Assembly (NCBI GenBank): GCA_964036315.1
Contig: OZ038517.1
Location: forward strand, 17,273,213 to 17,337,212
Reading direction: 5' to 3'
Length of the DNA stretch: 64,000 nucleotides
Source: Acanthosepion esculentum
Taxonomy: Eukaryota > Mollusca > Cephalopoda > Sepiida > Sepiidae
In this document: piece by piece, positions 1-11,200 of the stretch
Layout: each line of letters starts with the position of its first letter
Position numbering within the stretch: the stretch's first letter is position 1
Notes under the pieces: model-generated
What the model saw: the letters and a program-made list of their open reading frames with translations, nothing else
Told to the model about the DNA's origin: nothing
Database searches by the model: none
Program-made: the position numbers and the translations under genes

Positions 1-305
1 TGAAAACAGAGAATGTCTCATATAGAGAAGATGTAACATTGAAAAGCATAAAGGAAAAAAATTAATTATTTTTAATAATTATTTTTAATAATATGTGGAA
101 ATCTCCACCCTTTACCTGAAGACGGTCGTAAGACCAGAAACACGTGTTGTAAAACTATGTAAAACTATGAAAAATAAAGAATAATATTTTTTAATAAAAA
201 AGAAAAAACAAAAACCCACATTACAACCAAAAAAGTTTGCGGTACCTCTCTTCTTTTTAATATACACGCTTTTCTCTCGTTGGAACCATTATAACCTCTT
301 CATTT

Positions 306-309
<4 letters not shown>
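1..309. other. AT-rich stretch with no recognisable gene
   Basis: Simple AT-rich sequence with short A and T runs. I see no coding frame of note, no RNA gene and no transposon signature. Confidence 0.6.

Positions 310-366
<57 letters not shown>
310..366. repeat. (TA)n microsatellite
   Basis: An uninterrupted TA dinucleotide run of about 56 bases. It is the first of more than twenty such tracts in the window. Confidence 0.95.
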
Positions 367-367
<1 letters not shown>

Positions 368-372
368 CGCTC

Positions 373-421
373 TTTCTCTGATATTGAGCTCTTTATCCCA
401 TAAACATAGCACACCTTAAGA
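373..421. repeat. Dispersed repeat copy flanking a (TA)n tract
   Basis: This 49-base segment contains GATATTGAGC, CCATAAA and ATAGCACACCTTAA. It recurs almost unchanged at about 34715-34769, also beside a (TA)n run, and more weakly near 48660-48695. It is therefore a piece of a dispersed repeat family. No coding content; family unknown. Confidence 0.7.
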
Positions 422-432
422 GTATATTTCTT

Positions 433-463
<31 letters not shown>

Positions 464-465
<2 letters not shown>

Positions 466-486
466 TTTTTTGTTGACCTACTCTCT

Positions 487-569
<83 letters not shown>

Positions 570-592
570 GAGAGAGTAGGTCAACAAAAAAA
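464..592. repeat. (TA)n tract enclosed by a 24-bp perfect inverted repeat
   Basis: Left arm 465-489 (TTGTTGACCTACTCTCTCTT) and right arm 568-592 are reverse complements, and the (TA)n core between them is itself self-complementary. The whole 129 bases can fold into one hairpin. The 60-codon frame here is only the translated TA run. A comparable arrangement is at 34607-34687. Confidence 0.85.
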
Positions 593-955
593 ATTGGAGA
601 AACAGAAAAGCTAGCAATAATGGTGATAAAAATAATAATATTTATTATATAATTATTAGTCTTTCAAATCTATCGAATATACTTGTGTATTAGTCGACTT
701 AATGTGTGATGCGATCCCTGAATGCTTTTGTTTTTTAACCCATCTAGAAAAGAGTTACCTGTGTATAGTGCAACCTACCAGCTACAATCGAACTCTTTGC
801 ATGATTTTTAACATCATCAGAAAATTACCCGTGTATAATGCGACGCCCCATTTCTTCCATAAAAACGCGCACTATACTCAAGTATATGCAATAATAGAAG
901 CATGATGAAAGGTTGTGAAATATCGTAATTTTCAGACACCTCCGTGTCCAAAACA
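593..955. other. Unassigned sequence with a weak internal duplication
   Basis: No gene is visible. Segments near 747-780 and 817-850 resemble each other (both contain a form of ACCYGTGTATARTGC), which suggests an old roughly 70-bp tandem duplication. Confidence 0.4.
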
Positions 956-1002
956 GAGATAGATAGATAGATAGATAGATAAGAACAAACGTAAATAGAT
1001 AT

Positions 1003-1034
<32 letters not shown>

Positions 1035-1115
1035 GAACAAACGTAAATAGATAGATAGATAGATAAGAACAAACGTAGATAGATAGATAGATAGATAGAT
1101 AAGAACAAACGTAAT

Positions 1116-1146
<31 letters not shown>

Positions 1147-1281
1147 GAACAAACGTAATGAGATAGATAGATAGATAGAGTGAGATAGATAAGAACAAAC
1201 GTAATTAGATAGATAGATAGAGAGAGAGATAGATAAGAACAAACGTAATTAGATAGATAGATAGATAAGAACAAACGTAAT

Positions 1282-1316
<35 letters not shown>

Positions 1317-1397
1317 GAACAAACGTAATTAGATAGATAGATATATAGATATATAGATAGATAGATAGATAGATAGATAGATGAGAACAAACGTAAT

Positions 1398-1464
<67 letters not shown>
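956..1464. repeat. Compound (GATA)n array with an interspersed AGAACAAACGTAA motif
   Basis: Blocks of GATA tetranucleotides are separated about ten times by the same insert, AAGAACAAACGTAAT or a near match. The array is therefore a minisatellite of variable-length units as well as a microsatellite. Several overlapping minus-strand frames rich in Ser-Ile-Tyr-Leu are translations of this array and are not genes. Confidence 0.95.
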
Positions 1465-1815
1465 GGGTATGGAGGAAATCAGGTAATCATCTGAAAATAA
1501 CAGTTCTTGAGAATACGACACATGCAAATAAGCCTCACTTCCTGGCGGCAATGATTCATGGCTTCATCGTATTAGCGACGAAAGAAATAAGTTTTGTCAT
1601 GCAGAAAAAGCGACTGGCGATTTCTTCGTCCCGAAAGCGAACTTTTCTTTCACGAAATTTTACTAAATTTCTACACGTGAACTTCGCTAGCTTCCAAAGT
1701 TGAGAGTTTATCCGGAGCCATTTTGGTTCTTCTCTATCAAAATCTTTTAGTTTAAAAAAACAAAACAAAACAAAACCCGTCGCAAATCATTCCGGAATTT
1801 CGCAGCAAATTGGAA
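1465..1815. other. Unassigned sequence
   Basis: No coding or RNA feature is recognised. A 70-codon minus frame (1556-1768) has no motif I know and no family resemblance. Confidence 0.5.
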
Positions 1816-2311
1816 AAAGATTATTTGTGACGCGTTTCATCCGTTAGGAAATAGATTTGTTGATGTTGCTCAGACTACGCATGCGCACGAACGGGAGATG
1901 CTGCAAGTTTCAAAAATTTTGAAACAATTTGAAAAACAATTTTTTTTTTTGAAAGAATTTTTATTTTTTTTTTGCAATTTACTGTTGCTGAACTAACGAT
2001 TGAAGCACTTTTTAGACATTTTTGAAAATTATTTTCTCTTTTAATTAGAGTAGCATTTTTTATGCCAAAATTGCGACCAGCTTCGTCACGGTGAACAGCC
2101 AATGCGTTTTGGCTGTTATTTTTTAAACTGTTTCTTTTGTGTTCATATAATCTTTTATTTAAACTTCTTGAGATTTCTCTAATATGGGTCATAAATAATT
2201 CAGTAAGACGAAAAATTTTGAAGCTTCCAACGTCTCTCGTTCGTGCGCGTGTGTATTCATAACAACGTAAACAAACGCAATCCATTCAAGTCCTAACGGA
2301 TGAAGTGCTTC

Positions 2312-2322
<11 letters not shown>
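1816..2322 (-). mobile_element. Penelope-like element remnant: GIY-YIG C-terminus between inverted termini
   Basis: The minus frame 1875-2285 (136 codons) contains RSLNKRLYEHKRN, then ALAVHRDEAGRNF and LIKRENNFQK. This is the C-terminal half of the GIY-YIG endonuclease of PLEs, with the Arg and His of the R...H signature. The GIY and YIG strands are missing, so it is 5'-truncated and cannot be functional. Both ends carry the same sequence of about 100 bases in opposite orientation: 2215-2320 read on plus and 1816-1925 read on minus both run from CGTTCGTGCGC to TCCTAACGGATGAA and CACAAAT. Inverted terminal copies are known for PLE pseudo-LTRs. The GAAACGCGTC at the minus-strand terminus resembles the 3' half of a PLE hammerhead motif, but the 5' core is degraded. 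PLE membership is confident; the exact ends are inference. Confidence 0.7.

Positions 2323-2365
<43 letters not shown>
2316..2365. repeat. (TA)n microsatellite
   Basis: Pure TA run directly abutting the PLE remnant terminus. Confidence 0.95.
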
Positions 2366-2367
<2 letters not shown>

Positions 2368-2471
2368 CGTAAATCATTCATACGAAAAGCAGATAATGAA
2401 GTTAATGATATGGCAATGATTTACGTGATATAATGATTTACGTTATATAAATTGAACACGCACCACATAAT

Positions 2472-2475
<4 letters not shown>
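2366..2475. repeat. Dispersed repeat, related to 34822-35055
   Basis: Contains ACGTAAATCATTC and its complement AATGATTTACG, then ACACGCACCACATAATTGATATA. The last part is the reverse complement of 34822-34865, and the ACGTAAATCATTC...CGAAAA part recurs at 34854-34875 and inverted at 35024-35046. It is a mobile or dispersed repeat family whose copies abut (TA)n. Confidence 0.7.

Positions 2476-2553
<78 letters not shown>
2475..2553. repeat. (TA)n microsatellite
   Basis: TA run with one TTTA interruption near 2511. Confidence 0.95.
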
Positions 2554-2556
<3 letters not shown>

Positions 2557-2736
2557 TGTAATGACAACAAAAACAATATATGCTATATAATATATATAAA
2601 TTCTAATGTTCACAGCATTAGTAACGCAATAATTATTATAATTTTTCACATGAGCAAAAACAATTTACTCACGACAAAGATCATTATCTAAATAAGTTTA
2701 AATATATTTCCTAGACAGACAGATATGAGCAGCACC

Positions 2737-2815
2737 TGTTATTACCAAGCGGTCACCCATCTAGGTCATGACTAGGTTCGACGTTGCCTAACTTTGTTGA
2801 TTATAAGGAAACCTT
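2737..2815 (-). repeat. 5S rRNA-derived SINE head fragment
   Basis: Read on the minus strand, the segment follows 5S rRNA from the AAGTTAGGCAACGTCGAAC region to GATGGGTGACCGCTTGG and AACAGGTGCTG. This includes the region of the internal polymerase III control elements. It is diverged and lacks the 5S 5' end, so it is not a functional 5S gene. Two other 5S-like segments in the window (25026 and 33720) continue into a common SINE body, so this is most likely the same SINE3-type head. Confidence 0.7.
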
Positions 2816-3060
2816 ACTTAAACTACATCATTACCTAAAGAGGCTTAAAGATACTTCATAGACAGATAGATATAAACAGAAATACATATTGAGGAACAGC
2901 ATAATAAAAAATATACAAACATTATACAGTTTTTGTCTTTATTTTGACCCGAAACTAAAGCCACTATACGAAGCTTAGAAAGGCTCATGATAAAACATAA
3001 TAGACAATAGTTGTATATTTAAATTTAATAATATATATTTGAATAATAATCTGCCGCCCA
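2816..3060. other. Unassigned AT-rich sequence
   Basis: No gene. The segment around 2850-2880 repeats part of 2695-2735 (TAGACAGAYAGATAT), a short local duplication. Confidence 0.4.
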
Positions 3061-4159
<1,099 letters not shown>

Positions 4160-4161
<2 letters not shown>

Positions 4162-4330
4162 ATTCTCATATTCGCTTATATTTCCCTATGAGCATGTACA
4201 TATATACATATATCCGTGCATATAGATGCAGTAATATTTTCCCTGTCTATACATAAATGCAAACACACACACACACAGACATATATATATATATAAAGAA
4301 GAAGAAGAAGAAGAAGAAAAGATGTGAGAA
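4160..4330. repeat. Partial copy of the palindrome arm, then (CA)n, (TA)n and (GAA)n
   Basis: Positions 4158-4185 repeat the ATTCGCTTATATTT block of the preceding inverted repeat, making a third copy. They are followed by CA (4260-4277), TA (4281-4295) and GAA (4297-4320) tracts. Confidence 0.7.
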
Positions 4331-4826
4331 GAAGGAGAGAAAGAGAGGAAAACAAGCGAGAAATGTCCGAATAAAATATTTGCCTACATTATAGACGTCA
4401 GAAAGATTGAAGACATATTTATTTGCCAGCGTTCCACCGTGTATACAAGCGCCTCTCTCCCTTTCAATAATGCGCGTTCTCCCAATTCCCAAACCAACCG
4501 ACCGACCATTTACGACCACTTTTGCGTCTCACCACCCAATACCATCTCCAACGTCTTTCCAGTCCCCGTCTCTGTGAGCTCATGCTTCAATCTATATAGC
4601 CACTGTGGCTGTAGCCAATAATGACCCTGCATCCACGGACACTGGTCGCTCGTTGGTCACTCAGCAAATACGAAGCTGATTGCGTCAGTGTACGTCGAAA
4701 TATTTGGGCCAATGCGCAGTTTATTATTTATTGCGGGTGCAATTTGGCTATTTATCGTGTCGAACAAAAAAGACGTATAACATGCAAATGATTAATGAGA
4801 ACTGCACTTAGAATAGCTCGTTAACT
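4331..4826. other. Unassigned sequence
   Basis: Contains no recognisable domain on either strand. The two 60-90 codon frames overlap antisense, lack known motifs and include the GAA and TG runs, so I do not call genes. Confidence 0.5.
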
Positions 4827-5050
4827 TCAACCTTCTTGGGCAGTGATGGCTCTCCACAACTTCTTATCCTTTGTAGCTGTTTTAGTCATCGTTCTCACTC
4901 CACGTTCAGCCACCCGTTCATATGAGCTCGCTGCCTCGCCCTGTCGCTTTTCGCTTCGATTTGTCGTGGGAGGATCAAAATTTTCCAAGCCGTCATTATG
5001 TGTTCTGGAATTTTCGACCGACGATTTCAGATTTCTGATTAGAGGCACGG
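4827..5050 (-). mobile_element. LINE family A, reverse-transcriptase ORF C-terminal fragment
   Basis: The minus frame reads GLENFDPPTTN near its start and KDKKLWRAIT near its end. These match the (RKE)GLENLLLTG...KKWRAM C-terminal block of a common non-LTR element endonuclease/RT protein. Better-preserved copies of the same block lie at 33220-33490, 41430-41830 and 51230-51540. The fragment is 5'-truncated and has diverged; no RT catalytic motif is present. Confidence 0.6.
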
Positions 5051-5600
5051 GTAGCGGCTGCGATTTAAGGGATCCGAGAGCCGAGTTCGAATTTCAGTCG
5101 ACTTCCTTACATTCACTTACATGGGTGCATCCTTTTTTTTTTTACCCATCCCACTAGCTGTGGGTAAATCGCGAGACAGACTGTGTGTGTCCTTATAGTC
5201 TTAGGTGGCAACCTGTTTAGGAGAAAGTAAAATTCTGAGTTCAAAATCAGCCTCACGGAGCCCAACCCGGATTACGTCAGTCTATTTTGCCCAAGGCACA
5301 CCACTACTACTATTACAGTAGTAGTATATGCTGCAGTAGATATGGTGACCCTACGACCCTCTTGGTTTACGGGCCTTGTGATCTTGAAACTAGAAAATTT
5401 AGCAAACGTTTTTGCTGGGGTAAAAAATTACTAGTGCGATAAAAACTATCAATTTACCAGATGCTAGTCATACTATTTAACCCACAATTGGGGGAGTGCA
5501 TGGATTCATTCCTTTCAAAGCCGTTACATATTACACCACCCACACGCCATGCCGTATTAGTTGCGCATAAGAAACATTAAGCTAGTCACACACACACGCA
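5051..5600. repeat. SINE-like fragments of the 5S-tRNA family
   Basis: Positions 5070-5115 (GAGAGCCGAGTTCGAATTTC) match the tRNA-like B-box region of the SINE at 25190 and of the minus copy at 33680. Positions 5470-5595 are the reverse complement of 35100-35230 (ACATTAAGCTAGTCACAC and CACAATTGGGGGAGTGCATG). The material between shows no coding features. This is a mosaic of old SINE pieces, not one clean insertion. Confidence 0.5.
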
Positions 5601-5624
5601 CGCACACACAATACGCACACACAC

Positions 5625-5681
<57 letters not shown>

Positions 5682-5691
5682 TAAAGAAATA
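5596..5691. repeat. (CA)n then (TA)n microsatellite
   Basis: CA-rich stretch with CGCA interruptions, followed by a pure TA run. Confidence 0.9.
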
Positions 5692-5772
5692 TAAAGAACA
5701 ATTCTTGTCGCTGTTGATTCATTAGGAAAAAAAGTATGCAGGAAATACCGTTAGTCCTCGAAGTAAGCTATT

Positions 5773-5775
<3 letters not shown>
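5692..5775 (-). repeat. Dispersed repeat, inverse of 34440-34530
   Basis: The segment AGAACAATTCTTGTCGCTG through GTTAGTCCTCGAAGTAAGC is the near-perfect reverse complement of 34440-34530. A partial third copy of the TTCGAGGACTAACGGTATTT part lies at 34341-34361. Each copy abuts a CA/TG or TA tract. Confidence 0.8.

Positions 5776-5858
<83 letters not shown>
5773..5858. repeat. (CA)n(TA)n compound microsatellite
   Basis: CA run at 5773-5798 followed by a TA run to about 5858. Confidence 0.95.
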
Positions 5859-5863
<5 letters not shown>

Positions 5864-5944
5864 TTAAAGATATTTTTGAAGGTACAAAATTTTATCACAG
5901 CAATAAACGTATGAAGCTTGATATTACTAGACATATTAAAAACG

Positions 5945-5992
5945 GGCGAAGCAACCGGTTTCGCTCCCGCTCATCAGGCTTACAACGGGGGA
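5945..5992 (-). ncRNA. Hammerhead-ribozyme-like motif 3' of a Penelope-like ORF
   Basis: On the minus strand, CTGATGA (5977 to 5971), a short GC...GC helix II with GGGA loop, and GAAAC (5962 to 5958) are in the correct order and spacing for a hammerhead core. An AATATGTC segment about 25 bases further on could supply the cleavage-side strand. The PLE GIY-YIG frame ends about 90 bases upstream on the same strand. That agrees with the published finding that PLEs carry hammerhead motifs in their terminal repeats. Helix I does not pair convincingly by eye, so activity is doubtful. Confidence 0.55.
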
Positions 5993-6066
5993 TTTAATTT
6001 AAATTAAAAACAGAAAATGTACAATAAAAGGAAATGTGGAGGCGGAGGGGAAAAAATGAGCAAAAG

Positions 6067-6552
6067 GAGCTAGAGGCAAATGACAGCGAGCCCCAACAAA
6101 CACTCACGTTGTTTGCACAAGGAAGGCTTGCGGAACCCGATGTAAAGTGCATCCAGCACCTTAAGGTGAAATAACGAGTGTGACCGGGACAACACGGTGA
6201 ACTGGTCAACACTAAAATTAGCTGCACACGATCTGCTCTTTAATAAGTGCTCACATATGGCGGACCCGTAGGTGTTTAGGATGGGTCCATTCAACGGCAA
6301 AGTGTGGTTCCTGATTTTGGTAGGAACCTGCTGTTTAATTCTCATGTCCAAGCGTTGTGTCGTCCTTCCTATATAATTAGCCCCGCAACTACAACGATAT
6401 TTATAAATTATAGAATTAATTTGATGAGGAGGAAGGACGTCTTTACACACTGGACAAAACATGGGCCGGGTTTGAAAACCTATCCGCACTTCAGCAGAGA
6501 AGTTTTTTCTCTGCTGAAGTCCGGATAGTTTTACAAAGGATCTGCGGTCCAT
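6067..6552 (-). mobile_element. Penelope-like retroelement, C-terminal GIY-YIG endonuclease (5'-truncated)
   Basis: A 160-codon minus frame covers the end of a PLE polyprotein. Residues 33-36 (CPVC) form the zinc-linker cysteines typical of PLEs. IYKYRC (49-54) and NYIGRT (59-64) are the GIY and YIG strands, and R71 is the expected catalytic arginine. The usual histidine four residues later is replaced by Gln. CEHLL supplies a candidate acidic residue, and the end (FRKPSLCKQRE) is the usual PLE terminus. The reverse transcriptase is absent, so this is a 5'-truncated insertion. A hammerhead-like motif lies just downstream. Its 5' end abuts another PLE fragment in opposite orientation, leaving only about 20 bases between them. 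Confidence 0.8.
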
Positions 6553-6975
6553 ATAACATCAGGACAACCTTCAAAAGCTGGACGACACTTCGCAGATATC
6601 TCTCCCGAGTAAGACCCACCCATAGAGAACATGACTAAAGACTGTGTGTATGGTATTCTGTGCAGCTGCAGAAAGAAATATAAAGGGGAGACAGGCCACC
6701 CCCTTAAGTTAAGGCTTCAAGAACACCAGAAAGCTGTAACACGAGGAGAAGTGGAAAAATCAAGCGTGGCTGGCCTCATATGGAGAGATAACGGAGATCA
6801 CCGCCCTCTGTGGGATCAGGTTGAGATCATAGATAAAGAACATCATTGGAAAATTCGTAAACTTAAGGAATCAGCACATATTCTAGGCCACAAAAATCTC
6901 CTGAGCCGATCAAGCATAGAAATGAATACAATATGGGAACCAGTAATAAGGAGTGCCAGAGAAAAGCAATAATAA
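6553..6975 (+). mobile_element. Second Penelope-like remnant, opposite strand, frameshifted GIY-YIG domain
   Basis: A frame from about 6553 reads NIRTTFKSWTTLRRYL, the RT-endonuclease junction of PLEs, and stops in TAA at 6634. The adjacent frame (6631-6972) continues with CVYGILCSC (residues 5-13), YKGETG (17-22), R28 and H32: the GIY, YIG and R...H signatures. It then reads WKIRKLKESAHI and IWEPV, the canonical C-terminus. One frameshift near 6630 is needed to join them, so the copy is dead. It is from a different PLE lineage than the neighbour on the minus strand. Confidence 0.75.
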
Positions 6976-7069
6976 CAGCAAAAATTACAATATGAGCAGT
7001 GGTAAAAAATGATGGCTGAAGACATTAGGTTTATAATACCCAGAAATTCATACACAGATGTCCTCAATG

Positions 7070-7345
7070 TATGACACAGTGGATAGGACCCAAAGATTGT
7101 GAGTTCAATACACGGTTAAGGCAGTGCAGAAATTTCAGAGAGGAATTAACAGGAGATAACTGATAACTGACATCCATTAGACATGGCACGTGGAACTAGA
7201 ACAGTCTACCCCAGAGAGCGAAATAAAGGGTTCAGTTCGACATTCCAACCACCTGAGGAAGGCCGGAGCGTACAACGGCCGAAACGTTGTAATAAATATG
7301 TCGACAAAGATGCGGACAATAGTCCGAATAATGTAAATGGTGGTA
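7070..7345 (+). mobile_element. tRNA-headed SINE with a hammerhead-like tail, copy 1
   Basis: Positions 7070-7260 align along their length with 44665-44865. Both have a tRNA-like head (CACAGTGGATAGGACC..., B-box-like GTGAGTTCAATAC), the shared landmark AGAACARTCTACCCC, then AAAGGGTTCAGTTCGA. Both run straight into the hammerhead-like unit that begins at 7253. In the 44.8 kb copy that terminal unit is amplified in tandem; here it is single. The family is inferred to be a polymerase III-transcribed SINE. There is no coding capacity. Confidence 0.65.
7253..7310 (+). ncRNA. Hammerhead-ribozyme-like motif in a SINE tail
   Basis: CTGAGGA (7253-7259) fits CUGANGA. GGCCG (7261-7265) pairs perfectly with CGGCC (7276-7280) as helix II around a 10-base loop. 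GAAAC (7281-7285) follows, and GTC (7300-7302) can close a very short helix III through A-U, C-G, G-U and T-A pairs. An extra A at 7260 precedes helix II, and helix I beyond one G-C pair is not evident. Hence a plausible but probably inactive copy. Confidence 0.5.
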
Positions 7346-8205
7346 ATTTTCTTTGTAAATCAATAAATGGTAAATTCTGTCTGTCCGTCCGTATGACTGA
7401 AATCCTTCTAACTCTGGCCACACCTGCTCTGCATAAAGATGTACCTTTTTGGAAAGATGACGATTCCCTACATCTGATGCTGGAACATCCAGCATTGAGA
7501 TGTGTGTCAGGATGAGTGAGGAGGGGGGGTTAAAAATTCAAAATTTAAAATAACGGTTAAATTTTTTTAAAAATTCAGTTTAAAATACCTCCAAACCTTT
7601 TTAAATTGAGGAAATCAATTTTAATTCTTCAAAATGCCAAGGGATCAGAGTTAAACTGAGAGGATTCGAGACGTGAGATTTTGAAGTTCCACGGAGAATT
7701 CTATTATTGACCGGAATTTTTCATCATGTGGCCATTAGTTACTCATTTCACATATACACTCTAGGTCAAAATTTGATGGATATCCTCTGGTTTTTATGTA
7801 TCTAAAGAAATAAAGGGCAGATTCTGTCTGTCCGTTTCTATGTCCGAAGTCCTCTTACTTAAGACATACTTGCTCTACATAGCCATATTACACCTTTTGG
7901 GTGCCAGAATGATTCTGGGATAGAAAACCTGCCCTTCATCTAGTACTTGAAAATTCAATACTGGAATTTGTGCCCTGATGAGTACAGTTAAAAATTCAAA
8001 TATTTATATAAATGGAAAAGAAAAAATGAAAGATGTTAAATATTTTAATTTATGTTGAGTTTAAAGTAAAATAAAAAACATTGTGAATTTAAAAAAAACT
8101 TATTTTAAGTTCGCTTCAAAATTTCTCCCGAAACTTTTTGAAATGAGAAAATCAATTTTATTTCTATCGGAATGGCAAGCAATTAGAGTTTTCGTGACGT
8201 GAGGT
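7346..8205. repeat. Diverged roughly 430-bp duplication leading into the 42-bp satellite
   Basis: The block near 7370-7520 (TTCTGTCTGTCCGTCCGTATG...ACTCTGGCC...CTCTRCATA) recurs at about 7813-7985, and both are followed by AT-rich sequence with TTTTTAAAWTGAG and AAATCAATTTTA. Each ends near GACGTGAGRTTTTGAAGTTCC (7672-7692 and 8199-8218). That end is the start of the satellite monomer, so the flank looks like an ancient larger unit from which the satellite expanded. The 74-110 codon frames here overlap on both strands and are not convincing genes. Confidence 0.55.
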
Positions 8206-11200
8206 TTTGAAGTTCCGCAGAGTTTGTGATTTCAAGAACTCAACTCAATTGAAGTTCCGCAGAGTTTGTGATTTCAAGAACTCAACTCAATTGAAGTTCC
8301 GCAGAGTTTGTGATTTCAAGAACTCAACTCAATTGAAGCTCCGCAGAGTTTGTGATTTCAAGAACTAAACTCAATTGAAGTTCCGCAGAGTTTGTGATTT
8401 CAAGAACTCAACTCAATTGAAGTTCCGCAGAGTTTGTGATTTCAAGAACTCAACTCAATTGAAGTTCCGCAGAGTTTGTGATTTCAAGAACTCAACACAA
8501 TTGAAGTTCCACAGGGTCTGTGATTTCAAGAACTCAACTCAATTGAATTTCCACAGAGTCTGTGATTTTAAGAACTCAACTCAATTGAAGTTCCACAGGG
8601 TTTGTGATTTCAAGAACTCAACTCAATTGATGTTCCGCAGAGTTTGTGATTTAAAGAACTCAACTCAATTGAAGTTCCGCAGGGTTTGTGATTTCAAGAA
8701 CTCAACTCAATTGAAGTTCCGCAGAGTTTGTGATTTCAAGAACTCAACTCAATTGAAGTTCCGCAGAGTTTGTGATTTCAAGAACTCAACTCAATTGAAG
8801 TTCCGCAGAGTTTGTGATTTCAAGAACTCAACTCAATTGAAGTTCCGCAGAGTTTGTGATTTCAAGAACTCAACTCAATTGAAGTTCCGCAGAGTTTGTG
8901 ATTTCAAGAAATCAACTCAATTGAAGTTCCGCAGAGTTTGTGATTTCAAGAACTCAACTCAATAGAAGTTCCGCAGAGTTTGTGATTTAAAGAACTCAAC
9001 TCAATTGAAGTTCCACAGAGTTTGTGATTTCAAGAACTCAACTCAATTGAAGTTCCGCAGAGTTTGTGATTTCAAGAACTCAACTCAATTGAAGTTCCGC
9101 AGAGTTTGTGATTTCAAGAACTCAACTCAATTGAAGTTCCGCAGAGTTTGTGATTTCAAGAACTCAACTCAATTGAAGTTCCGCAGAGTTTGTGATTTCA
9201 AGAACTCAACTCAATTGAAGTTCCGCAGAGTTTGTGATTTCAAGAACTCAACTCAATTGAAGTTCCGCAGAGTTTGTGATTTCAAGAACTCAACTCAATT
9301 GAAGTTCCGCAGAGTTTGTGATTTCAAGAACTCAACTCAATTGAAGTTCCGCAGAGTTTGTGATTTCAAGAACTCAACTCAATTGAAGTTCCGCAGAGTT
9401 TGTGATTTAAAGAACTCACCTCAATTGAAGTTCCGCAGAGTTTGTGATTTCAAGAACTCAACTCAATTGAAGTTCCACAGAGTTTGTGATTTCAAGAACT
9501 CAACTCAATTGAAGTTCCGCAGAGTTTGTGATTTCAAGAACTCAACTCAATTGAAGTTCCGCAGAGTTTGTGATTTCAAGAACTCAACTCAATTGAAGAT
9601 CCACAGGGTCTGTGATTTCAAGAACTCAACTCAATTGAAGTTCCACAGAGTCTGTGATTTTAAGAACTCAACTCAATTGAAGTTCCACAGGGTTTGTGAT
9701 TTCAAGAACTCAACTCAATTGATGTTCCCCAGAGTTTGTGATTCAAGAACTCAACTCAATTGAAGTTCCGCAGAGTTTGTGATTTCAAGAACTCAACTCA
9801 ATTGAAGTTCCGCAGAGTTTGTGATTTCAAGAACTCAACTCAATTGAAGTTCCGCAGAGTTTGTGATTTCAAGAACTCAACTCAATTGAAGTTCCGCAGA
9901 GTTTGTGATTTCAAGAACTCAACTCAATTGAAGTTCCACAGGGTTTATGATTTCAAGAACTCAACTCAATTGAAGTTCCGCAGAGTTTGTGATTTCAAGA
10001 ACTCAACTCAATTGAAGTTCCGCAGAGTTTGTGATTTAAAGAACTCAACTCAATTGAAGTTCCACAGGGTTTGTGATTTCAAGAACTCAACTCAATTGAA
10101 GTTCCACAGATTTTGTGATTTCAAGAACTCAACTCAATTGAAACTCCGCAGAGTTTGTGATTTCAAAAACTCAACTCAATTGAAATTCCGCAGAGTTTGT
10201 GATTTCAAGAACTCAACTCAATTGAAGTTCCACAGAGTCTGTGATTTCAAGAACTCAACTCAATTGAAGTTCCACAGGGTTTGTGATTTCAAGAACTCAA
10301 CTCAATTGAAGTTCCGCAAAGTTTGTGATTTCAAGAACTAAACTCAATTGAAGTTCCGCAGGGATTGTGATTTCAAGAACTCAACTCAATTGAAGTTCCG
10401 CAGAGTTTGTGATTTCAAGAACTCAACTCAATTGAAGTTCCACAGGGTCTGTGATTTCAAGAACTCAACTCAATTGAAGTTCCACAGAGTCTGTGATTTT
10501 AAGAACTCAACTCAATTGAAGATCCACAAGGTTTGTGATTTCAAGAACTCAACTCAATTGATGTTCCCCAGAGTTTGTGATTCAAGAACTCAACTCAATT
10601 GAAGTTCCGCAGAGTTTGTGATTTCAAGAACTCAACTCAATTGAAGTTCCGCAGAGTTTGTGATTTCAAGAACTCAACTCAATTGAAGTTCCGCAGAGTT
10701 TGTGATTTAAAGAACTCAACTCAATTGAAGTTCCGCAGAGTTTGTGATTTCAAGAACTCAACTCAATTGAAGTTCCACAGGGTTTATGATTTCAAGAACT
10801 CAACTCAATTGAAGTTCCGCAGAGTTTGTGATTTCAAGAACTCAACTCAATTGAAGTTCCGCAGAGTTTGTGATTTCAAGAACTCAACTCAATTGAAGTT
10901 CCGCAGAGTTTGTGATTTCAATAACTCAACTCAATTGAAGTTCCGCAGAGTTTGTGATTTAAAGAACTCAACTCAATTGAAGTTCCGCAGCGTTTGTGAT
11001 TTCAAGAACTCAACTCAATTGAAGTTCCGCAGAGTTTGTGATTTCAAGACCTCAACTCAATTGAAGTTCCGCAGAGTTTGTGATTTCAAGAACTCAACTC
11101 AATTGAAGTTCCGCAGAGTTTGTGATTTCAAGAACTCAACTCAATTGAAGTTCCACAGGGTTTGTAATTTCAAGAACTGAACTCAATTGAAGTTCCACAG

